Part shown: piece after piece, positions 1 through 8,372 of the stretch
Layout: each line of letters opens with the position of its first letter
Numbering within the stretch: the first letter of the stretch is position 1
Translations under genes and position numbers: made by a program
Assembly: GCA_964585305.1 (NCBI GenBank)
Contig: CAZPDM010000036.1
Location: 1-37,356 of the forward strand
Direction: 5' to 3'
DNA: 37,356 nucleotides
Origin: CAZPDM01 sp964585305
Lineage (GTDB): Bacteria; Planctomycetota; Uabimicrobiia; Uabimicrobiales; JABWCH01
Notes under the pieces: model-generated
Databases searched by the model: none
Told to the model about the DNA's origin: nothing
Seen by the model: the letters and a program-made list of their open reading frames with translations, nothing else

Positions 1-41
1 GCGATTCATCCACGAAGCTAAAGACTTCGTGGTTTTCTCGC
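1..41. other. Structured hairpin at left edge
   Basis: Perfect 8-bp arms CCACGAAG (10-17) and CTTCGTGG (25-32) enclose a 7-base loop. Outer GCGA (1-4) and TCGC (38-41) can also pair across a symmetric 5x5 internal loop. A short T run follows the inner stem. It may be the terminator of a gene ending left of the window or the end of a mobile element; the window edge prevents a decision. Confidence 0.4.
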
Positions 42-56
42 CAAAATTCTATAAAT

Positions 57-86
57 AAAAAAAGGACGCATAAAAGCGTCCTTTTT
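57..86. terminator. Rho-independent terminator
   Basis: GGACGC (64-69) pairs with GCGTCC (76-81) around a 6-base loop, flanked by an A run on the left and a T run on the right. The stem continues as A:T pairs, so it could end transcription from either side. It probably serves a gene lying left of the window. Confidence 0.7.
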
Positions 87-305
87 GTGAAAAACAAGAT
101 AAACTATGAAATCGAACATTGGATAAAAATTACAAGCCAATTTTGAGCAATATACCTAAGACTACCTGGTGGTGTATCAATAATGTTCACGAGTATATTT
201 CCTATATGGAAAGTATTATAAAACTTTACTGAATTTATCATCAAAAATAATCAAATATAATTGAATATTTCTTGAAATACAAATAAATCTAGTTAAAATA
301 ATAGA

Positions 306-473
306 ATGAAACTATCAAAATATGCAAAGAAAAACTCTATTTCATATCTCACAGCATATCGACATTGGAAACAGGGGTTAATAAAAGGAAAACAACTGGC
401 AAGTGGAACGATTGTTGTAACAGATGGGAAATATCTTGATTATAATATTTATGGTAAAATTGTTAGTGACTAA
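306..473 (+). pseudogene. IS607-type recombinase N-terminal HTH remnant (55 codons)
   Basis: This short frame begins MKLSKYAKKNSISYLTAYRH and reaches LASGTIVV. That pattern (LS-YAK---SY-TA-R---G-I-----SGTI-V) is the MerR-like DNA-binding head of IS607-family serine recombinases, where it precedes the catalytic resolvase domain. Here the frame stops at codon 56 and the catalytic YARVS-type segment is missing. No tnpB follows. No clear Shine-Dalgarno precedes the ATG. I read it as a decayed IS607 fragment. A stand-alone small HTH protein is the alternative. Confidence 0.5.
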
Positions 474-506
474 CAATAGAAAATTACCTAACGATCGAAC
501 TTTCTC

Positions 507-560
507 AAAACAAAAAAAACGATTCTACCTTAGCTTTGGCTGAATCGTTTTTTTTGTTTT
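507..560. terminator. Bidirectional terminator with 19-bp arms
   Basis: A perfect 19-bp inverted repeat at 507-525 and 542-560 encloses a 16-base loop. The core is CGATTC/GAATCG, with A tracts on the left and T tracts on the right. It separates the IS607-like remnant (plus) from the small protein gene (minus, stop at 566) and can terminate both. Confidence 0.85.
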
Positions 561-565
561 AATTC

Positions 566-685
566 TTAGGAGGCAGAGGATTTATTTTTCTTTTCTTTTT
601 TAAGTTTGCGTTTTTCTTCTAATGTGTGTTGTGCTTTTTTTTGTGGTTCTCTACCACCCTTATCTTTACTTCCTTTATCGGCCAT
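566..685 (-). CDS. Small Lys-rich protein, 39 aa
   Basis: The frame encodes 39 residues beginning MADKGSKDKGGREPQKKAQ, followed by a basic segment rich in Lys and Glu (EEKRKLKKEKK) and a Ser/Ala tail. It has AAGGAG (694-699) eight bases before the ATG and a good promoter at 745-772. A terminator lies just downstream. The MADKGSKDKG head resembles very short uncharacterised proteins annotated in many bacteria. I recall the pattern but know no function. The composition suggests a disordered, charged, possibly nucleic-acid-binding peptide. Confidence 0.75.
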   Translation of the reverse strand: MADKGSKDKGGREPQKKAQHTLEEKRKLKKEKKNKSSAS

Positions 686-744
686 TTTATAGTCTCCTTA
701 TTTGAAGTAATTTGTGAGATGACTTTTTTTAATAAAGTATAAGT

Positions 745-772
745 ATTGTATTTTCTTTTAAAAAGATGTCAA
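745..772 (-). promoter_or_regulatory. Sigma70-like promoter for the 39-aa gene
   Basis: On the minus strand TTGACA (767-772) and TACAAT (745-750) are separated by 16 bases. The start codon at 685 lies about 55 bases beyond the likely start point, with AAGGAG in between. Confidence 0.7.
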
Positions 773-820
773 GTTTTTTTATTGTTTTTTTTAAAAAAAA
801 TAAAAATTATTTTAGGATTT

Positions 821-3799
821 TTATTCAAAAATATTTGAGGCAATTTTTAGAACATCTTCGCTTTCTTCTTTGATGCCGGGCTTAAAAATGATTCCTTCTC
901 CGGTTTTTCCATCTATTTTTATAGTAATTTCCTTATCAAGGTGTATATGTCGGATATAATTAAATTCATGTTCACTTGGCAAAGAATCAAGATAGCTCCA
1001 ATCCAGATAGTCTTTAGGATTGCGGCCTGTAATAGTAAAATATCCAATACTTAATGCTGTAATATTTTGAAAGAAATGACTGCCGGAAGAAGCATCTGCA
1101 AAGAAATCCTTACTTATAGTTAATTCAATAATTGCCAGGGCATTGGATATTTGGCTCCAGTCCACTGGGATTCCTAACCAAGGGTCTGTTGTTCCCCAAC
1201 GTCCAATCCCAATCAATAAATAACGCTGTTGACGATCACGCATAATTTTATTGATTTTTCCAACTTCTATAGCGATTTGCCGTGTACTAGATTTATCGAA
1301 TTTTTCTGGAGATATATAAATAATTTCTGTAGTACTCTTCACTCCATTTCCTAAGACTTTATAACAGTTGCAAATCAATTTTTCTTGTTTTCGCTCGGAG
1401 GGATGGATCTCTGTGTTTTCATAGCTTATTAACATTGGCCGTACTTGTAAAATATAAAATGTTGGTTTTTTTTGTGAAGCAATATGATATAGATTTCCTG
1501 CGAATTCCATTTCAATTTCTTTGCCCATTGCATCGCGTAATATAGGTAAGATTTCTTCAAGGATTTGGCTTAATGGTATAATTTTATGTCTCAAGATGGG
1601 ACCAAATGTTACTGTGCGGTAAATATTTTTTGTTGTCATGTCATCGGTGATACGGTCGTTTTCATAATCTATAACACTAGTTACATTTCTTAGTACTTCA
1701 AAAGGAGCATCCGAACAGTCTAATCTGACTAATGTTGCAGACTCATCTGTAAAATCATCATTTTGGTAAGGCAAATTTAGAGCATAAAAGTAACTTTGAG
1801 CATTCCGTATTGTATCTTTGAATGTTGCAAACTGAGTAATATTAGCAGGATATTTAGGGCAAAAGCGGACGGAGTTTCCACCACCAATTACAGTTTTTCC
1901 TAATCCCATTGCAACTTGGGCAGCACCATCGCTTGGTTTCATGTGAGAAATTGTATAAAAATTATAAGATTGGGCAACTCCAGAATAGGTTGGGTAAAAC
2001 AAATCTCCATATTGTTGGCCAGCGATTTCTTGAATAACTACAGCCATCTTTTCTTGCTCCAGTTTATATGGAGTAGCTTCGATATAAGAACGACTGCATT
2101 TAAAAAAAACAGAAGCATAAACAAGCTTGATAGCTCGTAAAAGGTGTTTCAGCCTCAGTTCTAAATCTGTATGAATATTGGGAATCATAAATGTTGAATA
2201 GATTCCAGCAAAGGGGAGGTATTGAGAATCTTCCAACATGCTTGAGGAACGTATGGCCAAAGGAGTTTTAGACTGTTGTAAAAAATCTTTCATAATTTCC
2301 ACAAAATTATTGGGGAGATTTGCCTCTAAAAATCGTTTTGCAATTGCCTCATCATCAGAGAGTGTATAAACATTACGAAGTTGATTTTGTTCTAAAAATT
2401 GGTCAAAGATTTCTGTTGTAATCGTAATTGTTTTAGGTATACGAATCTGTATTTGAGGAAATTTTTTAGAAAAATCTTTTTCGGCTAAAAGGTGGTTGAT
2501 AAAGGCTAATCCGCGTCCTTTTCCCCCTAATGATCCGTTTCCAATTTGAATAAAACTACTATCCCAATCTCCTGGTTTGTATTTTGCAACTACTCCAATT
2601 TGTTTAGCATCTCTATAATTTGCAATTGCTTCAATTATGTATTGCTTAAAGGCGTTCATATTGACGAACTCTTTAGTATGTCTAGGTCGAAATTCTAAAG
2701 CAAGTGCATATTCTCCGCGGGCTAACAACCATAAAGAAATATGATTATGAGAAGAATGATATTCTAAAGATTCATCAGGAATTTGCCCAATAAGTGATTG
2801 AAATTCTTTAATATTTTTTGCACGAGCTACTTCTCTACCATCATCAGGCATTCTAAAAACGAAATCACCAAATCCCATATTATAAATCATAAAATTGCGA
2901 AGATCATTACGAAAGGTTGGAGAATCTTTTTGAACCTGGCTGACATTGACAGGAATACTTGTATTATGCTTTTGTTCCGCAATTAAAATAATAGGAATAT
3001 CTTTTGATTCTTGGCGTATTTCTTTGGCAAATTCAAGCCCATCCAAATGATGGATGTTCTTATGTAAAGAAATTTGGCAAACTATTCCCATAATATCAGA
3101 GCTATATTTTTTATATATATCTTTTGCTTCATCGATATTTGTAGCTAATAAAATTTTTGAACAAGTTTGTCTTCGTAATATTTTTTGTACTTCATTAGCA
3201 TCTTCTTGTAAAAGATATTGAGTTTGCCTGAGTACTTCTTGATACATTACGGGGAGAAGTTGCGAATAGGAAGTAACATGATCGTCAAGAACGAGAAGTA
3301 ATTTAACAAGACCTGTTGCTAAGTCATCTGGAGTATTCAAGCGATCTTCTATATAACGAATGATTGTTGAAAACAAAATTGTATCACCTGTCCAGAAGAA
3401 AATTCCATCAAATAAGGAACGTTGGGCAGTAACAGATTCTATCATACTTGCTTTATTTAATAAAAGAACAACAGGCAACAGCGGACGTTTAGATTTAATT
3501 CCTTGAGTGATTGTAAAAACATCAGCATCTATAATGCTTCCCATAATGATGACTATATCAACACTACGATTTTCTAATATTTGTAAAGATTCTTTATATG
3601 TAGAAACTTGTATAATTCTTGGTGTGCAAATAAACTGAAAGTCATGGAAATTGCTATACATTTCTTCTACTAGTTGCCCATCTTGTTCCAAAATATAGGC
3701 ATCATAGATATTCGCAATAAGCAAAATCTCACTGATACGATGAGGCATAAGTTTATGTATCATATTTTCAGTTTGTTGGAATTTATAAGAATGGTTCAT
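821..3799 (-). CDS. PEP-synthase-like ATP-grasp protein with N-terminal receiver-like domains
   Basis: The 992-residue protein has two receiver-like alpha/beta segments (about 20-150 and 165-300), then a PEP/pyruvate-dikinase N-terminal ATP-grasp domain (about 415-790). That domain carries the Gly-rich GNGSLGGKGRGLAF (420-433), IRSSSMLED (516-524) and the closing ILQVRPM (783-789). About 200 C-terminal residues form no family I recognise. The phosphohistidine swivelling domain and PEP-binding TIM barrel of true PEP synthase are absent. It therefore probably cannot run the full pyruvate-to-PEP reaction. Similar long proteins are often annotated 'phosphoenolpyruvate synthase'. A phosphotransfer or regulatory role is an inference. 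The start follows AAGAAGAG. It sits downstream of murQ on the same strand. Confidence 0.8.
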   Translation of the reverse strand: MNHSYKFQQTENMIHKLMPHRISEILLIANIYDAYILEQDGQLVEEMYSNFHDFQFICTPRIIQVSTYKESLQILENRSVDIVIIMGSIIDADVFTITQGIKSKRPLLPVVLLLNKASMIESVTAQRSLFDGIFFWTGDTILFSTIIRYIEDRLNTPDDLATGLVKLLLVLDDHVTSYSQLLPVMYQEVLRQTQYLLQEDANEVQKILRRQTCSKILLATNIDEAKDIYKKYSSDIMGIVCQISLHKNIHHLDGLEFAKEIRQESKDIPIILIAEQKHNTSIPVNVSQVQKDSPTFRNDLRNFMIYNMGFGDFVFRMPDDGREVARAKNIKEFQSLIGQIPDESLEYHSSHNHISLWLLARGEYALALEFRPRHTKEFVNMNAFKQYIIEAIANYRDAKQIGVVAKYKPGDWDSSFIQIGNGSLGGKGRGLAFINHLLAEKDFSKKFPQIQIRIPKTITITTEIFDQFLEQNQLRNVYTLSDDEAIAKRFLEANLPNNFVEIMKDFLQQSKTPLAIRSSSMLEDSQYLPFAGIYSTFMIPNIHTDLELRLKHLLRAIKLVYASVFFKCSRSYIEATPYKLEQEKMAVVIQEIAGQQYGDLFYPTYSGVAQSYNFYTISHMKPSDGAAQVAMGLGKTVIGGGNSVRFCPKYPANITQFATFKDTIRNAQSYFYALNLPYQNDDFTDESATLVRLDCSDAPFEVLRNVTSVIDYENDRITDDMTTKNIYRTVTFGPILRHKIIPLSQILEEILPILRDAMGKEIEMEFAGNLYHIASQKKPTFYILQVRPMLISYENTEIHPSERKQEKLICNCYKVLGNGVKSTTEIIYISPEKFDKSSTRQIAIEVGKINKIMRDRQQRYLLIGIGRWGTTDPWLGIPVDWSQISNALAIIELTISKDFFADASSGSHFFQNITALSIGYFTITGRNPKDYLDWSYLDSLPSEHEFNYIRHIHLDKEITIKIDGKTGEGIIFKPGIKEESEDVLKIASNIFE

Positions 3800-3829
3800 T
3801 GCTCTTCTTTTACCTATAAAATAATAAAT

Positions 3830-3847
3830 ATCTGCTTTTCAGCAGAT
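3830..3847 (-). terminator. Weak hairpin after murQ
   Basis: ATCTGC (3830-3835) and GCAGAT (3842-3847) form a 6-bp stem followed on the minus strand by an AT-rich tract broken by A residues. It could partly reduce readthrough from murQ into the ATP-grasp gene. Confidence 0.4.
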
Positions 3848-3851
3848 TTTG

Positions 3852-4754
3852 CTAACTTTCTAATATTTTTCTTAGTTTTCCCTGATGTTGTTCCAATAAT
3901 TTTTTAGCAGTAATTTTGTCAATTTTTTTTGCATACATAACAACTGCTATCTTGGCATTTCCTGATTCACGGACTAATTGAATAGCAATTTCTCTTTGGC
4001 ATCCTGTAATATGAGTAACAATACGTGCAGCTCGATCTACTAATTTTTCTGAATTTGGGTTTACATCAACCATTCTATTTTCATATACTTTACCCATCAT
4101 AACCATTGTGGTTGTTGTAATCATGTTTAAAACCATTTTGGCTGCTGTTGCTGCTTTCATACGAGTAGAGCCTGTTAAAACTTCCGGCCCTGTTTCTGGA
4201 GCAATGATAAAGTCGATAAAATCAGGTTGTTTTGTATTAGAGTTAGAACTCCCAGAATATAATAGTGCTGTTGGACAGTTTAATTTTTTTGCATATTTTA
4301 GAAAGCCTAAAACGTAAGGAGTTCTTCCACTGGCTGAGACGCCTAAAGCAAAGTCTAGATTATTAAGACTTCTTTTTTGAGCATCTTTTTCTCCATTTTC
4401 TTCAATATCTTCAGCACCTTCTACTGCTTGAAAAAATGCTTGAGGTGCACCTGCCATAACTCCTTGGACTAATTCGGGAGAAGTTGAAAATGTTGGTGGA
4501 CATTCGCTAGCTTCCATTACTGATAATCTTCCACTAGTTCCAGCTCCGCATAAAAATAATCGCCCACCTTTTTGAAGACAACTTACGATTGATTCTATTG
4601 CACGATTTATTATTGGAAGTTGTTGAGATACGGCAATTGCTATTTTTTTATCTTCGTCATTGATGAGTGCTGTAATTTCAGAAATTTCCATCTTATCCAG
4701 ATAAAGACTGCGAGGATTGACGGACTCTGTCACAAGATGAGATAAATCTAACAT
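3852..4754 (-). CDS. murQ: N-acetylmuramic acid 6-phosphate etherase
   Basis: MurQ cleaves the D-lactyl ether of MurNAc-6-phosphate to give GlcNAc-6-phosphate in cytoplasmic cell-wall recycling. The 300-residue length is normal. The SIS-domain signature GAGTSGRLSVMEASECPPTF (70-89) and AVEGAED (110-116) are intact. By alignment from memory with E. coli MurQ, E84 and E115 match the catalytic glutamates. The later STRMKAATAAKMVLNMI segment is also typical. The ATG has GAAGGA seven bases upstream. No MurNAc transporter or anhydro-MurNAc kinase lies next to it. Its presence implies peptidoglycan in this organism. Confidence 0.95.
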   Translation of the reverse strand: MLDLSHLVTESVNPRSLYLDKMEISEITALINDEDKKIAIAVSQQLPIINRAIESIVSCLQKGGRLFLCGAGTSGRLSVMEASECPPTFSTSPELVQGVMAGAPQAFFQAVEGAEDIEENGEKDAQKRSLNNLDFALGVSASGRTPYVLGFLKYAKKLNCPTALLYSGSSNSNTKQPDFIDFIIAPETGPEVLTGSTRMKAATAAKMVLNMITTTTMVMMGKVYENRMVDVNPNSEKLVDRAARIVTHITGCQREIAIQLVRESGNAKIAVVMYAKKIDKITAKKLLEQHQGKLRKILES

Positions 4755-4812
4755 GAAAATTCCTTCACTGCAAAAAAAATTCTATTTTATTTGTTAAAAT
4801 ATCTTTAAAAGA

Positions 4813-4854
4813 TTATCAGGAAAAATCTAAAATTAAATAGATTTTTCCTGATAA
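4813..4854 (-). terminator. Terminator after cysK
   Basis: A perfect 16-bp inverted repeat TTATCAGGAAAAATCT (4813-4828) and its complement (4839-4854) flanks a 10-base loop, eight bases past the cysK stop. On the minus strand a short T-rich stretch follows. It separates cysK from murQ. Confidence 0.75.
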
Positions 4855-4861
4855 TAAAAAG

Positions 4862-5809
4862 CTATGCTTCTTCGTATAGCCAAGTAGAAAGATAACGTTC
4901 CCCACAACTAGGGATAATAACAACAATAGTCTTCCCTTGGTTTTCTGGGCGTTGAGCTACTTGCAAGGCTGCCCATACACTGGCTCCTGCAGAAATCCCA
5001 CATAAAATGCCTTCCTCTTTTGCCATTTGGCGAGCAATTCGTCCAGCGTCTTCTGCGCTGGCTGTGATGATTTCATCTACGAGAGAGCGATTTAAAACAT
5101 CCGGGACAAATCCAGCACCAATTCCTTGCAATTTATGTGGTCCAGGTCTTCCTCCTGAAAGAACTGGTGAATCTTTGGGTTCAATTCCAATTGCTTTAAA
5201 GCTTGGTTTTAAAGGTTTAATACATTCTGCAATTCCTGTAATTGTTCCGCCAGTACCAATCCCAGCAACTACTATATCGACAGATCCCTCGGTATCTTCC
5301 CATATTTCAACTCCTGTTGTCTTTCGATGTATAGCAGGATTTGCAGGATTTTTAAATTGATTTGGCATATAATAATTAGGATTACATTGTATGAGTTCTT
5401 CTGCTCGAGTGATTGCGCCACGCATTCCTTCAGTACCTGGAGTTAGTAATAAATCTGCTCCTAATGCTTTAAGCAATTTCCGACGTTCAAAACTCATTGT
5501 ATCTGGCATAGTTAAAATGATATGATAACCTTTTGCTGCTGCAATTAACGCTAAAGCAATACCAGTATTACCACTGGTTGGTTCGATAATTGTCATTCCT
5601 GGTTTTAATAACCCTTTTTCTTCTGCATCTTGGATCATTGCCAATCCAATACGATCTTTAATGCTTGACATTGGGTTAAAAAATTCTACTTTAGCTAATA
5701 TTGTAACATTTGAAACTGTATTGAGCTTACGAATACGGACTAAAGGAGTGTTGCCAATTGTTTGGGTAATATTGTCGGCTATTTTAGGACAACGATAACG
5801 TTCGCTCAT
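4862..5809 (-). CDS. cysK: Cysteine synthase A (O-acetylserine sulfhydrylase)
   Basis: This PLP enzyme forms cysteine from O-acetylserine and sulfide. From the start used here it is 315 residues, the usual length. Lys51 in NPMSSIKDRIG is the PLP Schiff-base lysine, TSGNTG (78-83) binds the substrate, and GIGTGGTITG binds the PLP phosphate. GPHKLQGIGAGFVP is typical of CysK rather than CysM. The longest frame begins 11 codons upstream at 5842. I chose 5809 because AAAGGA sits six bases before it and the family normally begins about there. An inverted-repeat terminator follows the stop. Confidence 0.95.
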   Translation of the reverse strand: MSERYRCPKIADNITQTIGNTPLVRIRKLNTVSNVTILAKVEFFNPMSSIKDRIGLAMIQDAEEKGLLKPGMTIIEPTSGNTGIALALIAAAKGYHIILTMPDTMSFERRKLLKALGADLLLTPGTEGMRGAITRAEELIQCNPNYYMPNQFKNPANPAIHRKTTGVEIWEDTEGSVDIVVAGIGTGGTITGIAECIKPLKPSFKAIGIEPKDSPVLSGGRPGPHKLQGIGAGFVPDVLNRSLVDEIITASAEDAGRIARQMAKEEGILCGISAGASVWAALQVAQRPENQGKTIVVIIPSCGERYLSTWLYEEA

Positions 5810-5873
5810 AGAATTTCCTTTTTTTGAAAAATATCTATCCAATTTTACAAAAGTTGTTTAATTTTTATTAACT

Positions 5874-6557
5874 TTAATTTTGATTCTTTAACTTTGAACT
5901 CAACTGTTGCAATCGTTGTTGTAGCATCTGGGGAAACATTGAATAATATTTTTGATTTAATGGAGAAGGATGTGGTAGTGGAGCTAACAACACTGATTTG
6001 CTTTTGTGATCAGAAGTTGCGATTTCTAAATCAAAAGTTTGAATAAATCTTTGTTCGCTTGTACAGAAGTTTTCAAATTTAGCAGAATCTTTACTATACG
6101 GAGCAAACCAATCTAGTGCTTCTGCTCCTAATGGAATGATAGAATCTCCTTTCCAAAATTCTACTAAAAAAATTTCCATAAATGGACGAAATCGTGTTTT
6201 AATTTTATTGCTAAAAGCTTTATTTCCAATAGGTTTATAGGGAACAGTATTTGTCAACAAAACATTAGAAATTGCCTTTTGTAAGTCATCGGAAGTTTGA
6301 CCAATTTGATTATAGAAAAATTGATGAAGGCCATTACGTACCATACGACCGGCTGCCCCGAATAAAGGCTGCCCTGCAATAACTTCATCTTTTCCTAAAT
6401 CACGAGCAAAAAAACATACCGGAGATTGAAGATTTCCAGCATACAATATAGGCATAAGAGGATCTTTTTTAGCTGTTGAATAAATTGCTTCGTCAATAGG
6501 AAAGTTTTCTTTTTTTGCTTCTAAATAAAACTTTTCTAATAGTTGAGAAATTTCCAT
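5874..6557 (-). CDS. Uracil-DNA-glycosylase-superfamily protein
   Basis: The 227-residue protein has the superfamily layout. A motif-A region FFARDLGKDEV (49-59) is followed by GQPLFGAAGRMV (62-73), then TNTVPYKP (102-109), and a C-terminal HPSPLNQ (196-202) matching the motif that grips the DNA minor groove. Only two cysteines are present (48, 165), so the iron-sulfur cluster of families 4 and 5 is missing. The UdgX KRRIH loop is also absent. Base excision of uracil or another lesion is likely but not certain. AAAGGGA precedes the ATG at 6557. The longer frame to 6611 would overlap the lipoprotein gene. It lies 17 bases after that gene. Confidence 0.75.
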   Translation of the reverse strand: MEISQLLEKFYLEAKKENFPIDEAIYSTAKKDPLMPILYAGNLQSPVCFFARDLGKDEVIAGQPLFGAAGRMVRNGLHQFFYNQIGQTSDDLQKAISNVLLTNTVPYKPIGNKAFSNKIKTRFRPFMEIFLVEFWKGDSIIPLGAEALDWFAPYSKDSAKFENFCTSEQRFIQTFDLEIATSDHKSKSVLLAPLPHPSPLNQKYYSMFPQMLQQRLQQLSSKLKNQN

Positions 6558-6574
6558 AATATCCCTTTTAAACT

Positions 6575-7231
6575 TTAATTCCCTGGCCAGGATTCTGTAA
6601 CATCTTCCCATTCTTCAGTTTCACCTTCAGATTCATTCCCTTTATTATTTTCAGGTGTTGCTTCAGGCTCCATCTCAATTTTGCCAAATTTATCTGGCTC
6701 GCCAAATTTATTTTCTGTAGGCTCTTTAGATGATTTTGGAGATTCTTTTTGTAAGGAAGAAGATTGAGAACTGGAAGATTTATACCAACTCCAATTTGAA
6801 TCTTTTGTTTCCTTTGCTTCTTTTGCTAAACGAAATTCCAATTCTTCTTTTGGCTCAGGCATCATTTTTATAGGGGCTGTAGTGGTTAATATTTCAGCAA
6901 CAGCGTCATTTACAGAATAATTCCCCAAAAATTTTTTTTCTCCTTTAGCTAAATATTTTTCCGTATGCCCATCTTGACGTGTAGAGCCAATTATGTTTCC
7001 AAATAAGTCAGTTATTAAATAGTAATAATATACTTTACCTAACTGTGGTTCCCATTCATATCGATAGGCATATCCTACGTTTTCTGTTCCATCTAATATT
7101 TGATAAACCATTGTTTTTTGCGGTTCAGGATCACTTTTCAAACCTAAATCTTTTGCAGGTTCAGGGGTGTTGCAAGCTAATAATATCATTCCTATTACAA
7201 ATATTTTTACCTTTAAAATAAATATTTTCAT
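6575..7231 (-). CDS. Lipoprotein of unknown function
   Basis: The 218-residue protein has a hydrophobic signal with lipobox ILLAC and lipidated Cys20. The mature part (about 40-110) contains VGYAYRYEWEP and YYLITDLFGNIIG, suggesting a small beta domain with Gly/Tyr strands. From about 140 it becomes low-complexity: Ser-rich, then strongly acidic with Glu and Trp. I do not recognise the family. It starts nine bases after the VWA gene and ends 17 bases before the glycosylase-like gene, so the three probably share one transcript. Confidence 0.8.
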   Translation of the reverse strand: MKIFILKVKIFVIGMILLACNTPEPAKDLGLKSDPEPQKTMVYQILDGTENVGYAYRYEWEPQLGKVYYYYLITDLFGNIIGSTRQDGHTEKYLAKGEKKFLGNYSVNDAVAEILTTTAPIKMMPEPKEELEFRLAKEAKETKDSNWSWYKSSSSQSSSLQKESPKSSKEPTENKFGEPDKFGKIEMEPEATPENNKGNESEGETEEWEDVTESWPGN

Positions 7232-7240
7232 AAAGTTTCC

Positions 7241-8224
7241 TTAACGTTCAAAATATTTACCATAATTTTCTGTAGCCAATTTATTTAAGAAAAAGCGATT
7301 TTGATGATGTCCAACTCCAATCACATATAATATAATATTTTTATCTTTATTCCATTTTCTTACTGCGTCTAAAATAAAAAGATCTTGCTGAACTGGGCCA
7401 AATGTCGGTAATCCATCAGTAATAAAATAAATAATTTCTGGTCGAGTTTTACTCCAAGCATTTTGAAAGGCATTCTCTAATGCACTATAAATATTTGTAG
7501 CTCCACCATTTTTAAGATTATCTACCCAGCGATTTGCAGCTTGAATATTTTCAGGTGTAGCAGAAATTAAATCTTTTTGCCAGCATTGTATCTCTTCAGA
7601 ATATGCAACGATATTAAAATATTCTGATGAAGTTAACGATTTATAGGCATTTTTAAGTTGACGAGCAGCATCTTCAATATTCATACTACCAGAAATATCT
7701 ATCATAAATATCATGGTACGTGCCATGACTTTAACGCCGTAAAATGAACGTGGTGCGAGTGTCCCATATTGGCCGCGTATTTGTATTGATTGAGAAATTT
7801 TGCCTTGTTGATGTAACATCTCTGATAACTGTTTCTTTTTAAGCGAGATATTTTGTTGGCGTTGGGAAATGTATTGTTGGATTTGTTCAGAGTCCTTCAT
7901 ATTCATTCTTTTCTGAATTTCTTGAATTTCCGCAACATTTTTAGATAGGGAATATTCTTCCGAAGATATTTCTTCTTGTGGTTGAGGAATATGGACGTTT
8001 TCCAAAGGTTGAGCAGACTGAGCAGTAACAGGTTCTGCCTCTGCAAAAGATTCTAGCCCTACATCTAATAATCCTGCATCTGGACGTCCTTGCGGAGGAG
8101 AAATTAAAAAAGATAATATAATCAGAATGATAATATGAGTGAGGAAGGATAGTCCCATACATTTTATAGAATGAATATTTAAATTTTTTCCGAAAATTTT
8201 TTGGGATAATATATTTATAGACAT
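7241..8224 (-). CDS. Membrane-anchored von Willebrand factor A domain protein
   Basis: The 327-residue protein has one N-terminal membrane segment (about 23-42), a Pro/Glu-rich linker, a helical stretch rich in Gln and Lys (about 95-145), and a VWA domain to the C terminus. The metal-binding MIDAS is complete: D176-I-S178-G-S180, T243 in GGATN and D270 in FITDG. The N-terminal anchor plus Pro-rich linker is reminiscent of TonB-like proteins. The partner is unknown. The longest frame uses a TTG at 8236, but the ATG at 8224 has GGA upstream and is preferred. It is first in the operon with a promoter at 8315-8343. Confidence 0.85.
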   Translation of the reverse strand: MSINILSQKIFGKNLNIHSIKCMGLSFLTHIIILIILSFLISPPQGRPDAGLLDVGLESFAEAEPVTAQSAQPLENVHIPQPQEEISSEEYSLSKNVAEIQEIQKRMNMKDSEQIQQYISQRQQNISLKKKQLSEMLHQQGKISQSIQIRGQYGTLAPRSFYGVKVMARTMIFMIDISGSMNIEDAARQLKNAYKSLTSSEYFNIVAYSEEIQCWQKDLISATPENIQAANRWVDNLKNGGATNIYSALENAFQNAWSKTRPEIIYFITDGLPTFGPVQQDLFILDAVRKWNKDKNIILYVIGVGHHQNRFFLNKLATENYGKYFER

Positions 8225-8279
8225 ATTTTTGTCCAAAAAAATTTTTATTTTTTCTTAGAAAAGAATGTTTACTAACATA

Positions 8280-8307
8280 TTGAAAAAAATATTATTATAG
8301 TTATAAT
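8280..8307 (+). promoter_or_regulatory. Promoter for the small membrane protein and ABC ATPase genes
   Basis: TTGAAA (8280-8285) and a perfect TATAAT (8302-8307) are 16 bases apart on the plus strand. The expected start is near 8314, about 60 bases before the ATG at 8373. It faces the minus promoter at 8315-8343. Confidence 0.65.
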
Positions 8308-8314
8308 AAAATAA

Positions 8315-8343
8315 ATTATCTCATAAAATTATCATTTCGTCAA
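8315..8343 (-). promoter_or_regulatory. Promoter for the VWA operon
   Basis: On the minus strand TTGACG (8338-8343) and GATAAT (8315-8320) are 17 bases apart. The expected start near 8308 gives a leader of about 85 bases to the ATG at 8224. That start lies within the facing plus promoter. Confidence 0.65.
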
Positions 8344-8372
8344 GTTAATTAAAAAAACAAGGTATAAAAAAC

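Noticed and set aside
5810..5842. Longer cysK start adding 11 residues
   Set aside because: The Shine-Dalgarno lies inside this extension, six bases before the internal ATG, and CysK proteins normally begin near there.
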